Below the pieces are notes generated by a model. That model was not told the DNA's origin. It saw nothing but the letters and a program-made list of their open reading frames with translations, and ran no database searches. A stretch of DNA of 47,999 bases from Bacteroidaceae bacterium (GTDB lineage Bacteria > Bacteroidota > Bacteroidia > Bacteroidales > Bacteroidaceae), in contig JAIKZS010000142.1 in the NCBI GenBank assembly GCA_024682035.1, positions 1 through 47,999 of the forward strand, written 5' to 3'. The position numbers were made by a program, and so were the translations under genes. This document shows, piece after piece, positions 1 to 8,192 of this stretch. Within the stretch, counting starts at the first letter, position 1; each line of letters begins with the position of its first letter.

Positions 1-47
1 ACACATCCGGACGCTGCCTGTCCTCTGTCCATCATTCTGTCATAGAT

Positions 48-60
48 CGTTTCTGAAACG
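48..60. repeat. Short inverted repeat in leader of leftward transcript
   Basis: CGTTTC and GAAACG are separated by one base and form a perfect 6-bp inverted repeat. It lies about 20 bases downstream of the expected start site of the leftward promoter at 84-115, so it could be a small leader hairpin or an operator. Its function is unknown. Confidence 0.4.
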
Positions 61-83
61 CTCTCCTAACCGGAAAGCGGATG

Positions 84-115
84 CAAAGGTAGACACTTTT
101 TTGACACCAACCAAA
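84..115 (-). promoter_or_regulatory. Leftward promoter at window edge, stable-RNA-like
   Basis: On the minus strand TTTG (115-112) is followed after exactly 20 bp by TACCTTTG (91-84), a full match to the Bacteroidetes -33/-7 consensus. The bases just after the -7 box read CATCCGC, close to the CACCCGC after the tRNA promoter near 24300, so this may drive a stable RNA gene left of the window. No start codon and gene can be assigned in the 77 bases that remain. Confidence 0.75.
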
Positions 116-192
116 TATTTTGAGAAGTTTTTTTGAAAAAAAATTACCAGAAACAAACAAAATATTGTTTTACAGGAGAATAAGAAAAAAGC

Positions 193-1077
193 CTATTTTA
201 CCGACATTACAAGCATAACAGGGAAATGGTCAGAAGGAGTACGAGCTACTCTTATTTTATTGCCATCGGCATCTGTTGTCTCACTATAATACACGTCTGT
301 CAGCACTCCATATTTATATACATGGAAATCATTAGACAAGAAAATATGGTCGATCCTCTCGTCTGGTGTAGGACTTGCAGGGTTGAAGGCATTATATGTG
401 CCATTATTCTGATATTTATAATCAGCAATACGATAGGCATCAGACATTATACCTGATTCGTCAATTAATTTGAACGATTCATTGTATTGGTTAATATTGA
501 AATCACCAGACAATATAGCAGGCAACTTCTCGGGATTATCTTTGACTTTATTCAGAATTAATTTGGCGCTTTCCGTTCTTGCCACCACGCCGATATGATC
601 CATGTGTAGATTATAATAAATAAAAGTGAAGCCAGTGCTTTTTACACGGAATTTACCCCATGTGCACACTCGGGGCAATGCAGCATCCCAACCCACATTG
701 GGTTTGTCAGTTACGGTTGACAGCCAGAAATCGCCATGGTCCAAGACCTCAAACATGTCTGTACGATAGAATATTGCAGCGAATTCTCCTCCTGTTTTTC
801 CGTCATCTCGCCCCACTCCAATATAATCATATCCAGGAAGTCTTTCCATTAAATCCTGCAACTGGTTATACCTTACTTCTTGCGTACCAAATATATCAAA
901 GCCATGAAAACGAATTACTTGTGCCACATAATCTCGCCGTTGGGTCCACCCATTTCCATTGGTGTAATCATCCTGCGTTTCACATCGGATATTATATGTT
1001 GCTAACACAAAAGACTGAGCCTGCACCGTCATAAGCATGCAAAGAAATAATGACAAAGAAAAAAAGATCTTTTTCAT
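193..1077 (-). CDS. Secreted endonuclease/exonuclease/phosphatase family protein
   Basis: 294 residues. An N-terminal signal peptide (MKKIFFSLSLF then a hydrophobic stretch ending VQAQ) indicates export. The mature part is an EEP-fold phosphoesterase: ATYNIR strand, metal-binding QEV, LSGDFN, the RIDHIF loop and terminal SDHFP, which together carry the family's Glu, Asp, Asn and His catalytic residues. In this superfamily substrates range from nucleic acids to phospholipids and sugar phosphates, so the substrate is not predicted; secreted Bacteroidales members are usually left as hydrolases. The in-frame ATG at 1101 was rejected because it lies inside the upstream gene and precedes the signal peptide. 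The gene starts 13 bp after the HMA gene and is probably co-transcribed with it. Confidence 0.88.
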   Translation of the reverse strand: MKKIFFSLSLFLCMLMTVQAQSFVLATYNIRCETQDDYTNGNGWTQRRDYVAQVIRFHGFDIFGTQEVRYNQLQDLMERLPGYDYIGVGRDDGKTGGEFAAIFYRTDMFEVLDHGDFWLSTVTDKPNVGWDAALPRVCTWGKFRVKSTGFTFIYYNLHMDHIGVVARTESAKLILNKVKDNPEKLPAILSGDFNINQYNESFKLIDESGIMSDAYRIADYKYQNNGTYNAFNPASPTPDERIDHIFLSNDFHVYKYGVLTDVYYSETTDADGNKIRVARTPSDHFPVMLVMSVK

Positions 1078-1090
1078 GGTAAAAAAAATA

Positions 1091-1303
1091 TTAAAGTTCA
1101 CTTAGCACATAATTACCTGCGTTTTCAGACACAATTGCCTGCAGTTCTTCCAAAGAAAGCTCTCCTTTCGCACATTCTATTTCAGCCTGTGGAGGGTCTA
1201 ATGTTACCACAGCCTTCACACCATCAGCACTATTCAAGGCTTCTTCAACATGCCTACGGCAATTCTTGCACATCATACCCTCTACTTTATAAGTCTTTTT
1301 CAT
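1091..1303 (-). CDS. Heavy-metal-associated (HMA) domain protein
   Basis: 70 residues forming one complete HMA (CopZ/MerP-like) domain. The metal site is the MMCKNC motif at about residues 10-15, where two cysteines bind Cu(I), Zn or a similar soft metal. The protein has no signal or membrane segment, so it is a cytosolic metal carrier or buffer. It differs from textbook CopZ in having MCKNC rather than MxCxxC with a small residue before the first Cys, and its metal is not predictable. It is the first gene of a leftward operon with the EEP phosphoesterase, driven by the promoter at 1331-1361. No P-type ATPase is nearby. Confidence 0.88.
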   Translation of the reverse strand: MKKTYKVEGMMCKNCRRHVEEALNSADGVKAVVTLDPPQAEIECAKGELSLEELQAIVSENAGNYVLSEL

Positions 1304-1327
1304 AATTATATTCTTTAATTGTTTTCA

Positions 1328-1358
1328 TTGCAAAGGTAATAAAAAAAAACTATCTTTG
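1328..1358 (+). promoter_or_regulatory. Promoter of 145-aa protein/tsaE operon
   Basis: TTG (1328-1330), a 20-bp spacer and TATCTTTG (1351-1358) match the Bacteroidetes consensus. The start codon at 1382 lies about 17 bases from the expected transcription start. Confidence 0.75.
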
Positions 1359-1361
1359 CAA
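1331..1361 (-). promoter_or_regulatory. Promoter of HMA-EEP operon
   Basis: TTG (1361-1359), a 20-bp spacer and TACCTTTG (1338-1331) on the minus strand match the Bacteroidetes promoter consensus. The site is interleaved with the opposite promoter at 1328-1358. Confidence 0.75.
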
Positions 1362-1381
1362 CCTCATTTTATGAATAAATC

Positions 1382-1819
1382 ATGTGGATATTAATAGCGA
1401 GTCTTTTGGTTTTGGGCATCGTAGCTGCTATAGCAGGCATACTCAGAAACCGTTCATTAGAGAAGAAATTAGCTAATGGCGAAATTAAGGAAATGCCTTC
1501 TGTTAAGATGGTCTTGGATTGTGGTGCAGACTCTTGCGAGTTGGACGAGGGGAAGAGTTGCGACCTTGAATGCATGACACCCATCATTAAAAAGGATATA
1601 GACTATTACGATGACGAAGAACTGGATGCTTACAAGGGGAAGCCATCAGACCAATACACTGATGAAGAGACAGAAGAGTTCAGGAACGTGTTTTATACGA
1701 TGCAAGAAGAAGACGTACCTGGGTGGGTAAAAAGCTTGCAGCAGAGAGAGTTGAACATACCAGATGACCTAAAAGATGAAATTCTTTTAGTATTAAGAGA
1801 GATAAGGAAAAACAAATAA
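1382..1819 (+). CDS. Conserved Bacteroidales membrane-anchored protein with Cys cluster
   Basis: 145 residues. An N-terminal hydrophobic helix (about residues 2-20) is followed by a basic stretch and then a segment with four cysteines in the pattern CGADSC...CDLEC (about residues 47-64), which could bind metal or form disulfides. The rest is acidic and predicted soluble. Similar Bacteroidales proteins sit next to tsaE and carry uninformative names; I assign no function. It is the first gene of an operon with tsaE, whose start follows 2 bp after this stop. The Cys pattern next to an HMA metal-binding gene on the other side of a shared promoter is suggestive only. Confidence 0.8.
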   Translation: MWILIASLLVLGIVAAIAGILRNRSLEKKLANGEIKEMPSVKMVLDCGADSCELDEGKSCDLECMTPIIKKDIDYYDDEELDAYKGKPSDQYTDEETEEFRNVFYTMQEEDVPGWVKSLQQRELNIPDDLKDEILLVLREIRKNK

Positions 1820-1821
1820 AT

Positions 1822-2250
1822 ATGGAAACAATCAAGATTGAATCATTAGAAGCTATTCATGATGCAGCTCGCCAGTTTGTAGCTGCAATGGGTGATAATA
1901 CAGTCTTTGCTTTCTATGGAAAAATGGGAGCTGGTAAAACCACTTTCATCAAGGCTATATGTCAAGAATTGGGTGTGACAGATAATATTACTTCACCAAC
2001 ATTTGCGATTGTCAATGAATACAGGTCAAACATAGCAGGGGAATTAATATACCATTTCGATTTTTACCGCATTAAAAAATTGGAAGAGGTTTATGACATG
2101 GGCTATGAGGACTACTTCTATAGTGGTGCTATCTGCTTTATTGAGTGGCCAGAGCTCATTGAAGACCTACTTCCTGGCAACACCGTGAAGGTTAGCATTG
2201 AAGAGGTGGAAAACGGTGCTCGTAAAGTTACGATGGATGACTTTTGCTAA
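1822..2250 (+). CDS. tsaE: tRNA threonylcarbamoyladenosine biosynthesis ATPase TsaE
   Basis: 142 residues, the usual length. The Walker A motif [10 protein letters not shown] lies near residue 33-42, followed by the family signatures [11 protein letters not shown] and HFDFYRI, and IEWPE near the C-terminus. TsaE is the cytosolic ATPase that works with TsaB and TsaD to transfer the threonylcarbamoyl group to A37 of ANN-decoding tRNAs. The partner genes are not in this window. It is the second gene of a rightward operon, 2 bp after the upstream stop. Confidence 0.96.
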   Translation: METIKIESLEAIHDAARQFVAAMGDNTVFAFYGKMGAGKTTFIKAICQELGVTDNITSPTFAIVNEYRSNIAGELIYHFDFYRIKKLEEVYDMGYEDYFYSGAICFIEWPELIEDLLPGNTVKVSIEEVENGARKVTMDDFC

Positions 2251-2266
2251 AAACACCCTATAAAAA

Positions 2267-2482
2267 ATGGCAAAATACTTCATGACAGGCATTTTCGCTA
2301 TTGCAGGCATCATTGCCTTTTTAGCTGCCACCTTTAATTGGGGTTGGTTTTTTACGGCCCAAAATGCCCAATATGTAGTGAAGCGCTATGGCAGACAAAA
2401 GGCTCGCCTTATCTATGGTGTCCTTGGACTTGTCTTGATTATTATGGCAGTATATTTCTACCTTAATACATCTGCCAACTAA
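2267..2482 (+). CDS. Imm17-like small membrane protein
   Basis: 71 residues with two hydrophobic segments (about 5-26 and 47-66) separated by a basic loop. The stretch WFFTAQNAQYVVKRYGR followed by ARLIYGVLGL resembles the family annotated Imm17, a supposed immunity family often found as an isolated gene in Bacteroidetes. It lies 16 bp downstream of tsaE and is the last gene of the operon. No toxin gene is adjacent, so an immunity role is not supported by context; a general membrane role is as likely. Confidence 0.75.
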   Translation: MAKYFMTGIFAIAGIIAFLAATFNWGWFFTAQNAQYVVKRYGRQKARLIYGVLGLVLIIMAVYFYLNTSAN

Positions 2483-2492
2483 AAAGAAATAG

Positions 2493-2706
2493 ATTTTTGA
2501 CCAAAACATACCGACATCCCGACATTCTTTCATAACAAATTGAATTATTGATAAATATAATGCAGGATGTGCTCTTTTAGATACCGACAACATCCCGACA
2601 TGTCGGTATGTTGTCGGTATGTTAGGTTTGACTATCCACGTTATAACGCTCAAAATTACAGCACGTTACAAACACATGTCGGGATGTCGGGATATTTTTG
2701 ATAAAA
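2493..2706. repeat. Mirror-symmetric CCGACA/TGTCGG array (large imperfect palindrome)
   Basis: Eight hexamers are arranged 2-4-2: CCGACA begins at 2511, 2519, 2584 and 2595, and TGTCGG begins at 2601, 2612, 2677 and 2685. Each is placed exactly symmetrically about 2600.5. The centre (2581-2620) is a 19-bp inverted repeat with one mismatch and a 2-base loop. The outer pairs (2508-2525 and 2676-2693) form a second inverted repeat, with 55 bp of spacer on each side. Similarity across the dyad continues outside to about 2495 and 2706. ATTTTTGA occurs at both 2493-2500 and 2694-2701. It may be a miniature foldback element or a protein-binding array. It fills much of the 418-bp gap between genes; 2707-2831 shows nothing I can name. 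Confidence 0.85.
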
Positions 2707-2831
2707 TTCATTACAAAAATTTACTAGTAGTCTTTTCTCTATCATTGGCACACTGCACAATCTTTGACCGTTTGCAAGGAAGTAAAAGGGTGTTTTAGTA
2801 GTACTAAGCCTACCTTCTACTTACTCAAACA

Positions 2832-2876
2832 CAAATAAAACAAGCGACCACCAACTTTGAAGTCAGTAGCCACTTG
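2832..2876 (-). terminator. Terminator of dnaE-trxA-acidic protein region
   Basis: On the minus strand the arms at 2876-2866 and 2851-2841 pair over 11 positions when G-U pairs are allowed, and the stem is followed by TTTTATTTG. It lies 25 bases after the stop of the acidic protein gene. Confidence 0.72.
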
Positions 2877-2900
2877 CCATTGTTAATAGTTAATCAATCC

Positions 2901-3224
2901 TTATCCCAAAGAATCTGCATACTCCATCTCCCCTTGTACAACAAAGAGAATGTCGTCATGCTCGAAGTCACCGATTTCGTCTTTCTTAGCCTCTTTGATG
3001 ACATAGTCAACCACCTTATCCAAGTCGATATCAACAAAACCGTCAGCATCAGGCTCAGCATCAAGTATGCCACTATTGGCATAATATTCATCAATTACAT
3101 CCAGGAAATAGTAGAGTTCATCGTCAGAGAACTTTTCCTTCAAATCCTGTGGCAGATAACTCTTGATAAACGCGATAGTCTTCTCGTCATCAAGATCATC
3201 ATTCAAAAACTCATCGTTTGCCAT
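2901..3224 (-). CDS. Small acidic protein of unknown function
   Basis: 107 residues, strongly acidic (many Asp/Glu, few Lys/Arg), with no signal peptide or membrane segment. Predicted helices include a segment around DLKEKFSDDELYYFLDVIDE. I recognise no domain or catalytic motif. The gene starts 3 bp after the trxA stop, and a terminator follows, so it is the last gene of a trxA transcript. Similar acidic proteins beside trxA and dnaE are seen in other Bacteroidales; a link to thioredoxin or polymerase function is only positional. Confidence 0.8.
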   Translation of the reverse strand: MANDEFLNDDLDDEKTIAFIKSYLPQDLKEKFSDDELYYFLDVIDEYYANSGILDAEPDADGFVDIDLDKVVDYVIKEAKKDEIGDFEHDDILFVVQGEMEYADSLG

Positions 3225-3227
3225 AAA

Positions 3228-3545
3228 TTACAATAAAGCTTGAATCTTTTGAGCAAAAACAGCTTTTGGAGCCGAACCCACCTGTTTGTCAACCAACTGA
3301 CCATCTTTAAAAAACAGGATGGTAGGAATGTTACGAATGCCATACTCCATGGTTAGGTCTTCGTTCTCATCAACATTGCACTTACCAATTACGACTTTTC
3401 CTTCGTATTCGGTAGCCAATTCCTCAATAACTGGGCCCACCATACGGCATGGTCCACACCAAGTAGCCCAAAAATCAATCACTACAGGCTTGCTGGTATC
3501 AGCCATCAGCTCTTTGTAGTTCGCATCTGTAATTTCTATTGCCAT
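3228..3545 (-). CDS. trxA: Thioredoxin
   Basis: 105 residues, the normal length for a cytosolic thioredoxin. The active site is WATWCGPCR at about residues 28-36, and the cis-proline loop is RNIPT. It reduces disulfides in cytosolic proteins and is itself reduced by thioredoxin reductase, which is not in this window. No signal peptide is present, unlike the membrane-tethered thioredoxin-fold proteins common in Bacteroidetes. It sits 55 bp downstream of dnaE and probably has its own promoter at 3584-3591. Confidence 0.96.
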   Translation of the reverse strand: MAIEITDANYKELMADTSKPVVIDFWATWCGPCRMVGPVIEELATEYEGKVVIGKCNVDENEDLTMEYGIRNIPTILFFKDGQLVDKQVGSAPKAVFAQKIQALL

Positions 3546-3583
3546 CGCTTATAAATTTAAAAAATTAAACAACTATTTTCTTG

Positions 3584-3591
3584 CAAACATA
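3584..3591 (-). promoter_or_regulatory. Probable trxA promoter (-7 box)
   Basis: TATGTTTG on the minus strand fits TAnnTTTG. At the expected -33 position the sequence is ATG rather than TTG, so the match is partial. It lies in the dnaE-trxA intergenic region, about 40 bases before the trxA start codon. Confidence 0.5.
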
Positions 3592-3600
3592 ATGCCATAA

Positions 3601-6600
3601 TTAATTTACGTCATAGCTAACACCCTCTATCTGATCTAAAAAAGAGATAAGTTCCTTGTCGACAGCCACTTTGACAGGGTGTGACATCATATCAATAGAC
3701 ATATTCATCTCCCTGTCATGAATTTTCATAAAGAGGTCGGCACTGCCAGGATGTTGTTGGCAAATATCAGTCATTTCATCAACCAACGACTTATCTATCA
3801 CGTTAAGTGGCAAAGTAATCGTAAATTTATGAATCACATTGTCCTTTACATCAGACATTAATTCCACTTTATTGATCCTTAATTCTAACCTTTCGGCTTT
3901 CCATTTACTCTGTTCAACCTTAGCATGTATAAACACGAACATTTTCTCTTGAACAAAACCCTGGTAAGTTGCCCAATCATTTTGCCAAAAAGCGACTTCC
4001 GCAGAACCAGAATAATCTTCAATGCGAGCAATGCCATAAGGGTCACCTTTTTTGCTCACTCCCTTTTTGAGACCTACCACCATGCCACCAAAGGTAAGCT
4101 CTTCGCGAGTTTGTAAAGACTTTATGTCTTCCAGTTCTTTCATGGTGGTATTACAAACATGTTTCAGAATAACCTGGTATTCATCTAACGGATGAGCAGA
4201 AAGATATATGCCAATCAAATCACGCTCGCGATTCAATCGTTCGATATCGCCCCATGGTTCAGCTTCAGGAATAGGAGGTGTAGCAATTTCGATGGCATTA
4301 TCTCCACCAAACAAAGAATTCTTCATTTGTCCCTGTTCCAACTGATATGTTTGACCATAGCGCAACAAAGTATCCAGAAAGACATCACCCTTAGCATTCA
4401 GACCAAAGAAACGTTCACGAGCTATACCAAAACCATCGAATGCGCCACACAAAGCCAAACTTTCAATAGCCTTACGATTGACAGCTGACATATTGACACG
4501 TTGAACGAAGTCAAAAATATCTTTATAAGGGCCATTAGCCATGCGCTCTTTGATAATTGCCTCAGCAGCAGAGTCACCTATGCCCTTTATAGCAGCTAAA
4601 CCAAATCGAATTTCCCCTTTCTTGTTCACACCAAACTTTTGGTAACTCTCATTAACATCAGGCCCTAATGTAGCAATACCCATTGCCTTACATTCGTCCA
4701 TCAATTTGGTGATTTCCTTGATATCATCTTTTCTGCGGCTCATGATAGCAGCCATGAACTCAGGTGGATAATTTGCCTTGAGATAAGCCGTTTGGAAAGC
4801 CACCCATGAATAACATGCAGCATGAGATTTATTGAAAGCATAAGAAGCGAACTTTTCCCAATCACCCCAAATTTTCTCCAGGATTTTAGGATCATGCCCA
4901 TTTTTCTTACCTCCTTCAATAAACTTGGGCTTCATCTCATCAACTATCTTCTTTTTCTTTTTACCCATTGCCTTTCGCAGAGCATCGCTCTCACCACGAG
5001 TAAAATCAGCCAATTGGCGAGACAAAAGCATTACCTGTTCCTGATATACCGTAATACCATAGGTGTCCTTTAAGTATTTTTCCATGCAAGGCAAATCATA
5101 GCTAATAGGCTCTTTCCCTGTTTTCCTTGCAATGAATGAAGGAATATAATCCATAGGTCCAGGACGATACAAAGCATTCATGGCTATCAAATCCTCAAAT
5201 ACAGTAGGCTTCAATTGCCTTAAATAAGTCTGCATGCCTTGCGACTCAAACTGGAAGGTACCTACAGTTCTTCCCTCCTGATACAATTGATATGTTTTGG
5301 GGTCGTCAATTGGGATGTTATCCAAATCAACATCAATACCCCTGGTCAGTTTAATGTTAGCCACAGCTTCTTTCAACTCAGAAAGCGTTTTCAAACCCAG
5401 GAAGTCCATTTTAATCAGACCTGTAGATTCGATAACATGACCATCATATTGTGTGCAATTGGTCTTAGTATCTTTAAAATCAGGGTCATCGGCTGTAGAT
5501 ACGGGAACGTGATCACTAATAGGATCTCTACAAATAATAAAGCCACAAGCATGAAGACCAGTACCTCTTACCGTGCCTTCCAGCATCTTGGCATATTTCA
5601 CTGTATTCTTCAAGCGAGAATCAGTTGATTTTTCTGCATCTTGAAGTTCAGGTGTACATTTAATAGCATTGGGAAGATTCATTTTCATGCCTTCTGGCAA
5701 TCGGTCTGGAATTGCCTTCACCAAAGCATTGACATCCTGCAATGGTACTTTCTCAACACGAGCAACATCTTTCAGCGAATTTTTGGTTGCCATCGTGGCA
5801 TAAGTAATAATATGAGCACAATTCTCATGTCCATACTTGTCTTCTACCCATTTTAGTACCTTGCCTCGTCCATCATCATCAAAATCAGTATCAATATCAG
5901 GCAATGAAATACGATCAGGATTCAGGAAACGCTCAAAAAGTAAATCATATTTAAGAGGGTCAATCTTCGTAATACCCAAGCAGTAAGCCACCACAGATCC
6001 AGCTGCAGAGCCTCGGCCCGGCCCAACCATTACCCCCAATTCATCGCGAGCTGAATTGATGAAATCCTGCACAATAAGGAAGTAACCAGGGAAGCCCATT
6101 GTCTTCATAATGTGCAATTCAAATTTAACACGCTCTGCCACCTCAGCAGGAATGGGGTCACCATATCTTTTCTTTGCGCCAGAGTAGGCCAATTCTGCCA
6201 AATAATCTGCCTCAAACTTTATGCGGTATAATTTATCGTAGCCTCCTAATTTATCGATTTTCTTTTTCCCTTGATCTTCAGGAAGCTGATTTTCACCATT
6301 TTCATCACTAGTGAACTCTTTGTATAGCTGTTCTTCCGTAAATTTCTGTCGCCATTGAGCTTCAGTACCAAAAGACTCTGGTATAGGAAAGAATGGCATG
6401 ATAGGGTCATTGTCAAGACTATACACCTCAACCTTATCGAGTACCTCCAAGGTATTTGACAATGCTTCAGGCACATCAGCAAATACATCATTCATCTCCT
6501 CCCTTGTCTTAAACCACTCTTGCTTTGAATAAAGCATACGGCTAGGATCATCCAGGTCTTTAGAGGTTGCCAAACACAGCAAATGATCATGAGCCTCAGC

Positions 6601-7305
6601 ATTTTCCTGATCAACGAAATGGCTATCGTTAGTACATATCAACTTTATGCCATATTCTTTTGCTAATTCAATGAGTACCTTATTCACTTGTTGCTGCAAA
6701 GGATAGGTCTCACGATTTGCCCTGATCAAAGGATCCTTCACCTCATGACGTTGCAATTCAAGGTAATAATCATCACCAAACAGATTTTTATACCACTCTA
6801 TGGCTTCGCGAGCTCCTGCGATATCACCTTTTAATATTTTTGCAGGAACTTCACCAGCCAAACAAGCAGAACAAACAATCAAATCCTCATGGTATTTTTG
6901 CAAATCTATCCTATCTGTACGCGGACGGTTATAGAATCCATCCACCCATGCATTTGACACCAGCTTGATAAGATTTCTATATCCATTTTGGTTTTTAGCA
7001 AGTACAATTAAGTGATAACCACCTCTATCATCTTTTTCTTTTACCTCTTTTCTGCCATGACGAGCAACATACATCTCACACCCGAAAATAGGCTTGAAGG
7101 GTTCAAGCTTTTTCTCTTTGCGTTTTTTATTCACATCTATACAATAATCATGAAATTCCTTGATACCGAACATAACACCATGATCGGTAATGGCCATGCC
7201 TTTCATGCCATTAGCAATGGCTTTATCTACCAATTTCTGGATACTTGATTGTCCGTCAAGCAATGAATAATATGTATGTACATGTAAGTGAACAAAATCC
7301 TGCAT
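3601..7305 (-). CDS. dnaE: DNA polymerase III alpha subunit
   Basis: 1234 residues, a DnaE1-type replicative polymerase. Order of domains: PHP domain from residue 1 (FVHLHVHTYYSLLDG and AITDHG carry the metal-ligand histidines), polymerase core with GPGRGSAAGS and the catalytic aspartates in LPDIDTDFDDDGR (around residue 480), fingers region with FNKSHAACYS, helix-hairpin-helix region around AAIKGIGDSAAEAI, then an OB fold and C-terminal tau-binding region. The C-terminal half is somewhat longer than the 1160-residue E. coli protein. It is transcribed leftward from a consensus promoter at 7337-7368, and the start ATG at 7305 lies about 25 bases after the expected transcription start. Confidence 0.98.
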   Translation of the reverse strand: MQDFVHLHVHTYYSLLDGQSSIQKLVDKAIANGMKGMAITDHGVMFGIKEFHDYCIDVNKKRKEKKLEPFKPIFGCEMYVARHGRKEVKEKDDRGGYHLIVLAKNQNGYRNLIKLVSNAWVDGFYNRPRTDRIDLQKYHEDLIVCSACLAGEVPAKILKGDIAGAREAIEWYKNLFGDDYYLELQRHEVKDPLIRANRETYPLQQQVNKVLIELAKEYGIKLICTNDSHFVDQENAEAHDHLLCLATSKDLDDPSRMLYSKQEWFKTREEMNDVFADVPEALSNTLEVLDKVEVYSLDNDPIMPFFPIPESFGTEAQWRQKFTEEQLYKEFTSDENGENQLPEDQGKKKIDKLGGYDKLYRIKFEADYLAELAYSGAKKRYGDPIPAEVAERVKFELHIMKTMGFPGYFLIVQDFINSARDELGVMVGPGRGSAAGSVVAYCLGITKIDPLKYDLLFERFLNPDRISLPDIDTDFDDDGRGKVLKWVEDKYGHENCAHIITYATMATKNSLKDVARVEKVPLQDVNALVKAIPDRLPEGMKMNLPNAIKCTPELQDAEKSTDSRLKNTVKYAKMLEGTVRGTGLHACGFIICRDPISDHVPVSTADDPDFKDTKTNCTQYDGHVIESTGLIKMDFLGLKTLSELKEAVANIKLTRGIDVDLDNIPIDDPKTYQLYQEGRTVGTFQFESQGMQTYLRQLKPTVFEDLIAMNALYRPGPMDYIPSFIARKTGKEPISYDLPCMEKYLKDTYGITVYQEQVMLLSRQLADFTRGESDALRKAMGKKKKKIVDEMKPKFIEGGKKNGHDPKILEKIWGDWEKFASYAFNKSHAACYSWVAFQTAYLKANYPPEFMAAIMSRRKDDIKEITKLMDECKAMGIATLGPDVNESYQKFGVNKKGEIRFGLAAIKGIGDSAAEAIIKERMANGPYKDIFDFVQRVNMSAVNRKAIESLALCGAFDGFGIARERFFGLNAKGDVFLDTLLRYGQTYQLEQGQMKNSLFGGDNAIEIATPPIPEAEPWGDIERLNRERDLIGIYLSAHPLDEYQVILKHVCNTTMKELEDIKSLQTREELTFGGMVVGLKKGVSKKGDPYGIARIEDYSGSAEVAFWQNDWATYQGFVQEKMFVFIHAKVEQSKWKAERLELRINKVELMSDVKDNVIHKFTITLPLNVIDKSLVDEMTDICQQHPGSADLFMKIHDREMNMSIDMMSHPVKVAVDKELISFLDQIEGVSYDVN

Positions 7306-7336
7306 ACAACAAAAAAATAACAGATTTAATAATTTT

Positions 7337-7368
7337 CAAATGTACAACGCTTCGATCGAAAACCCAAA
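7337..7368 (-). promoter_or_regulatory. dnaE promoter with internal palindrome
   Basis: TTTG (7368-7365), a 20-bp spacer and TACATTTG (7344-7337) are a full consensus match. The spacer contains the perfect 10-bp palindrome TTCGATCGAA at 7351-7360, almost exactly in its middle, which is a possible operator. Confidence 0.82.
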
Positions 7369-7413
7369 AAAAACAAAGAAAAAAAATCTATAAGTCTATT
7401 TATCCCCAAAATA

Positions 7414-7445
7414 TTTGTTTTGTCATTAAAATAAGATTAATTTTG
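7414..7445 (+). promoter_or_regulatory. psd-pssA promoter
   Basis: TTTG (7414-7417), a 20-bp spacer and TAATTTTG (7438-7445) are a full consensus match. The psd start codon at 7501 leaves a leader of about 50 bases. Confidence 0.8.
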
Positions 7446-7500
7446 CAGTTGGTTTTGTTTTAACCAGATTTTTTAGATGCCAAATCAATTTTGACATACA

Positions 7501-8178
7501 ATGAAAAGGCTTAAAAAAATACATATACACCGAGAGGGTACACATACATTAATTGGAGGCTTTCTTGCCTTATTGCTACTGAATTTAGCACTATTCTATG
7601 GGTTCGAGACAAAAATCCCATTTTATATAGTACTCGGCATAAGCGTTATAGTTTATGCCATTGTCGTTAATTTCTTCCGTTGCCCCATTAGACTATTTGG
7701 CAAGGATACCACAAAAACTGTTGTGGCACCTGCTGACGGGAAAGTAGTTGTAGTTGAAGAAGTAGAAGAGAAAGAGTATTTTCATGATAGAAGAATTCAA
7801 GTATCCATTTTCATGAGTCTTACCAATGTCCATGCTAACTGGTATCCTGTTGATGGCACAGTAAAAAAAGTAGGTCACCAAAATGGTAAATTCATGAAAG
7901 CGTGGTTGCCTAAAGCAAGCTTAGACAATGAGCGTTCTTCCATTGTTATTGAAACCCCAGAAGGAGTAGAAATATTAGTACGCCAAATTGCCGGCGCAAT
8001 GGCTCGACGCATTGTTACATACGCTATTCCTGGCGATGCCTGCTATATAGACGAGCACCTTGGTTTTATTAAGTTTGGCTCTCGAGTGGATGTATTTCTT
8101 CCTTTGGGTACAGATGTTAAGGTTGCATTGAATCAATATACTACAGGCAATCAAACAATCATTGCAAGTCTGGCATAA
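7501..8178 (+). CDS. psd: Phosphatidylserine decarboxylase
   Basis: 225 residues, the short form of the enzyme. Two hydrophobic segments near the N-terminus (about residues 18-58) anchor it in the inner membrane. The domain carries [28 protein letters not shown] and, near the C-terminus, FGSRVDVF, where the Gly-Ser bond is expected to be cut autocatalytically to give the pyruvoyl prosthetic group. It converts phosphatidylserine to phosphatidylethanolamine. The next gene, pssA, makes the substrate, so the pair forms a complete branch of phospholipid synthesis. Confidence 0.95.
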   Translation: MKRLKKIHIHREGTHTLIGGFLALLLLNLALFYGFETKIPFYIVLGISVIVYAIVVNFFRCPIRLFGKDTTKTVVAPADGKVVVVEEVEEKEYFHDRRIQVSIFMSLTNVHANWYPVDGTVKKVGHQNGKFMKAWLPKASLDNERSSIVIETPEGVEILVRQIAGAMARRIVTYAIPGDACYIDEHLGFIKFGSRVDVFLPLGTDVKVALNQYTTGNQTIIASLA

Positions 8179-8192
8179 TAATTTAATTATTT

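Noticed and set aside
159..176. AT-only inverted repeat as terminator of the EEP gene
   Set aside because: AAACAA and TTGTTT pair over only six positions without G-C strength, which is too weak to claim as a terminator.
2321..2653. 110-residue leftward reading frame
   Set aside because: It overlaps the Imm17-like gene on the other strand and the palindromic array. It has no recognisable domain and no promoter.
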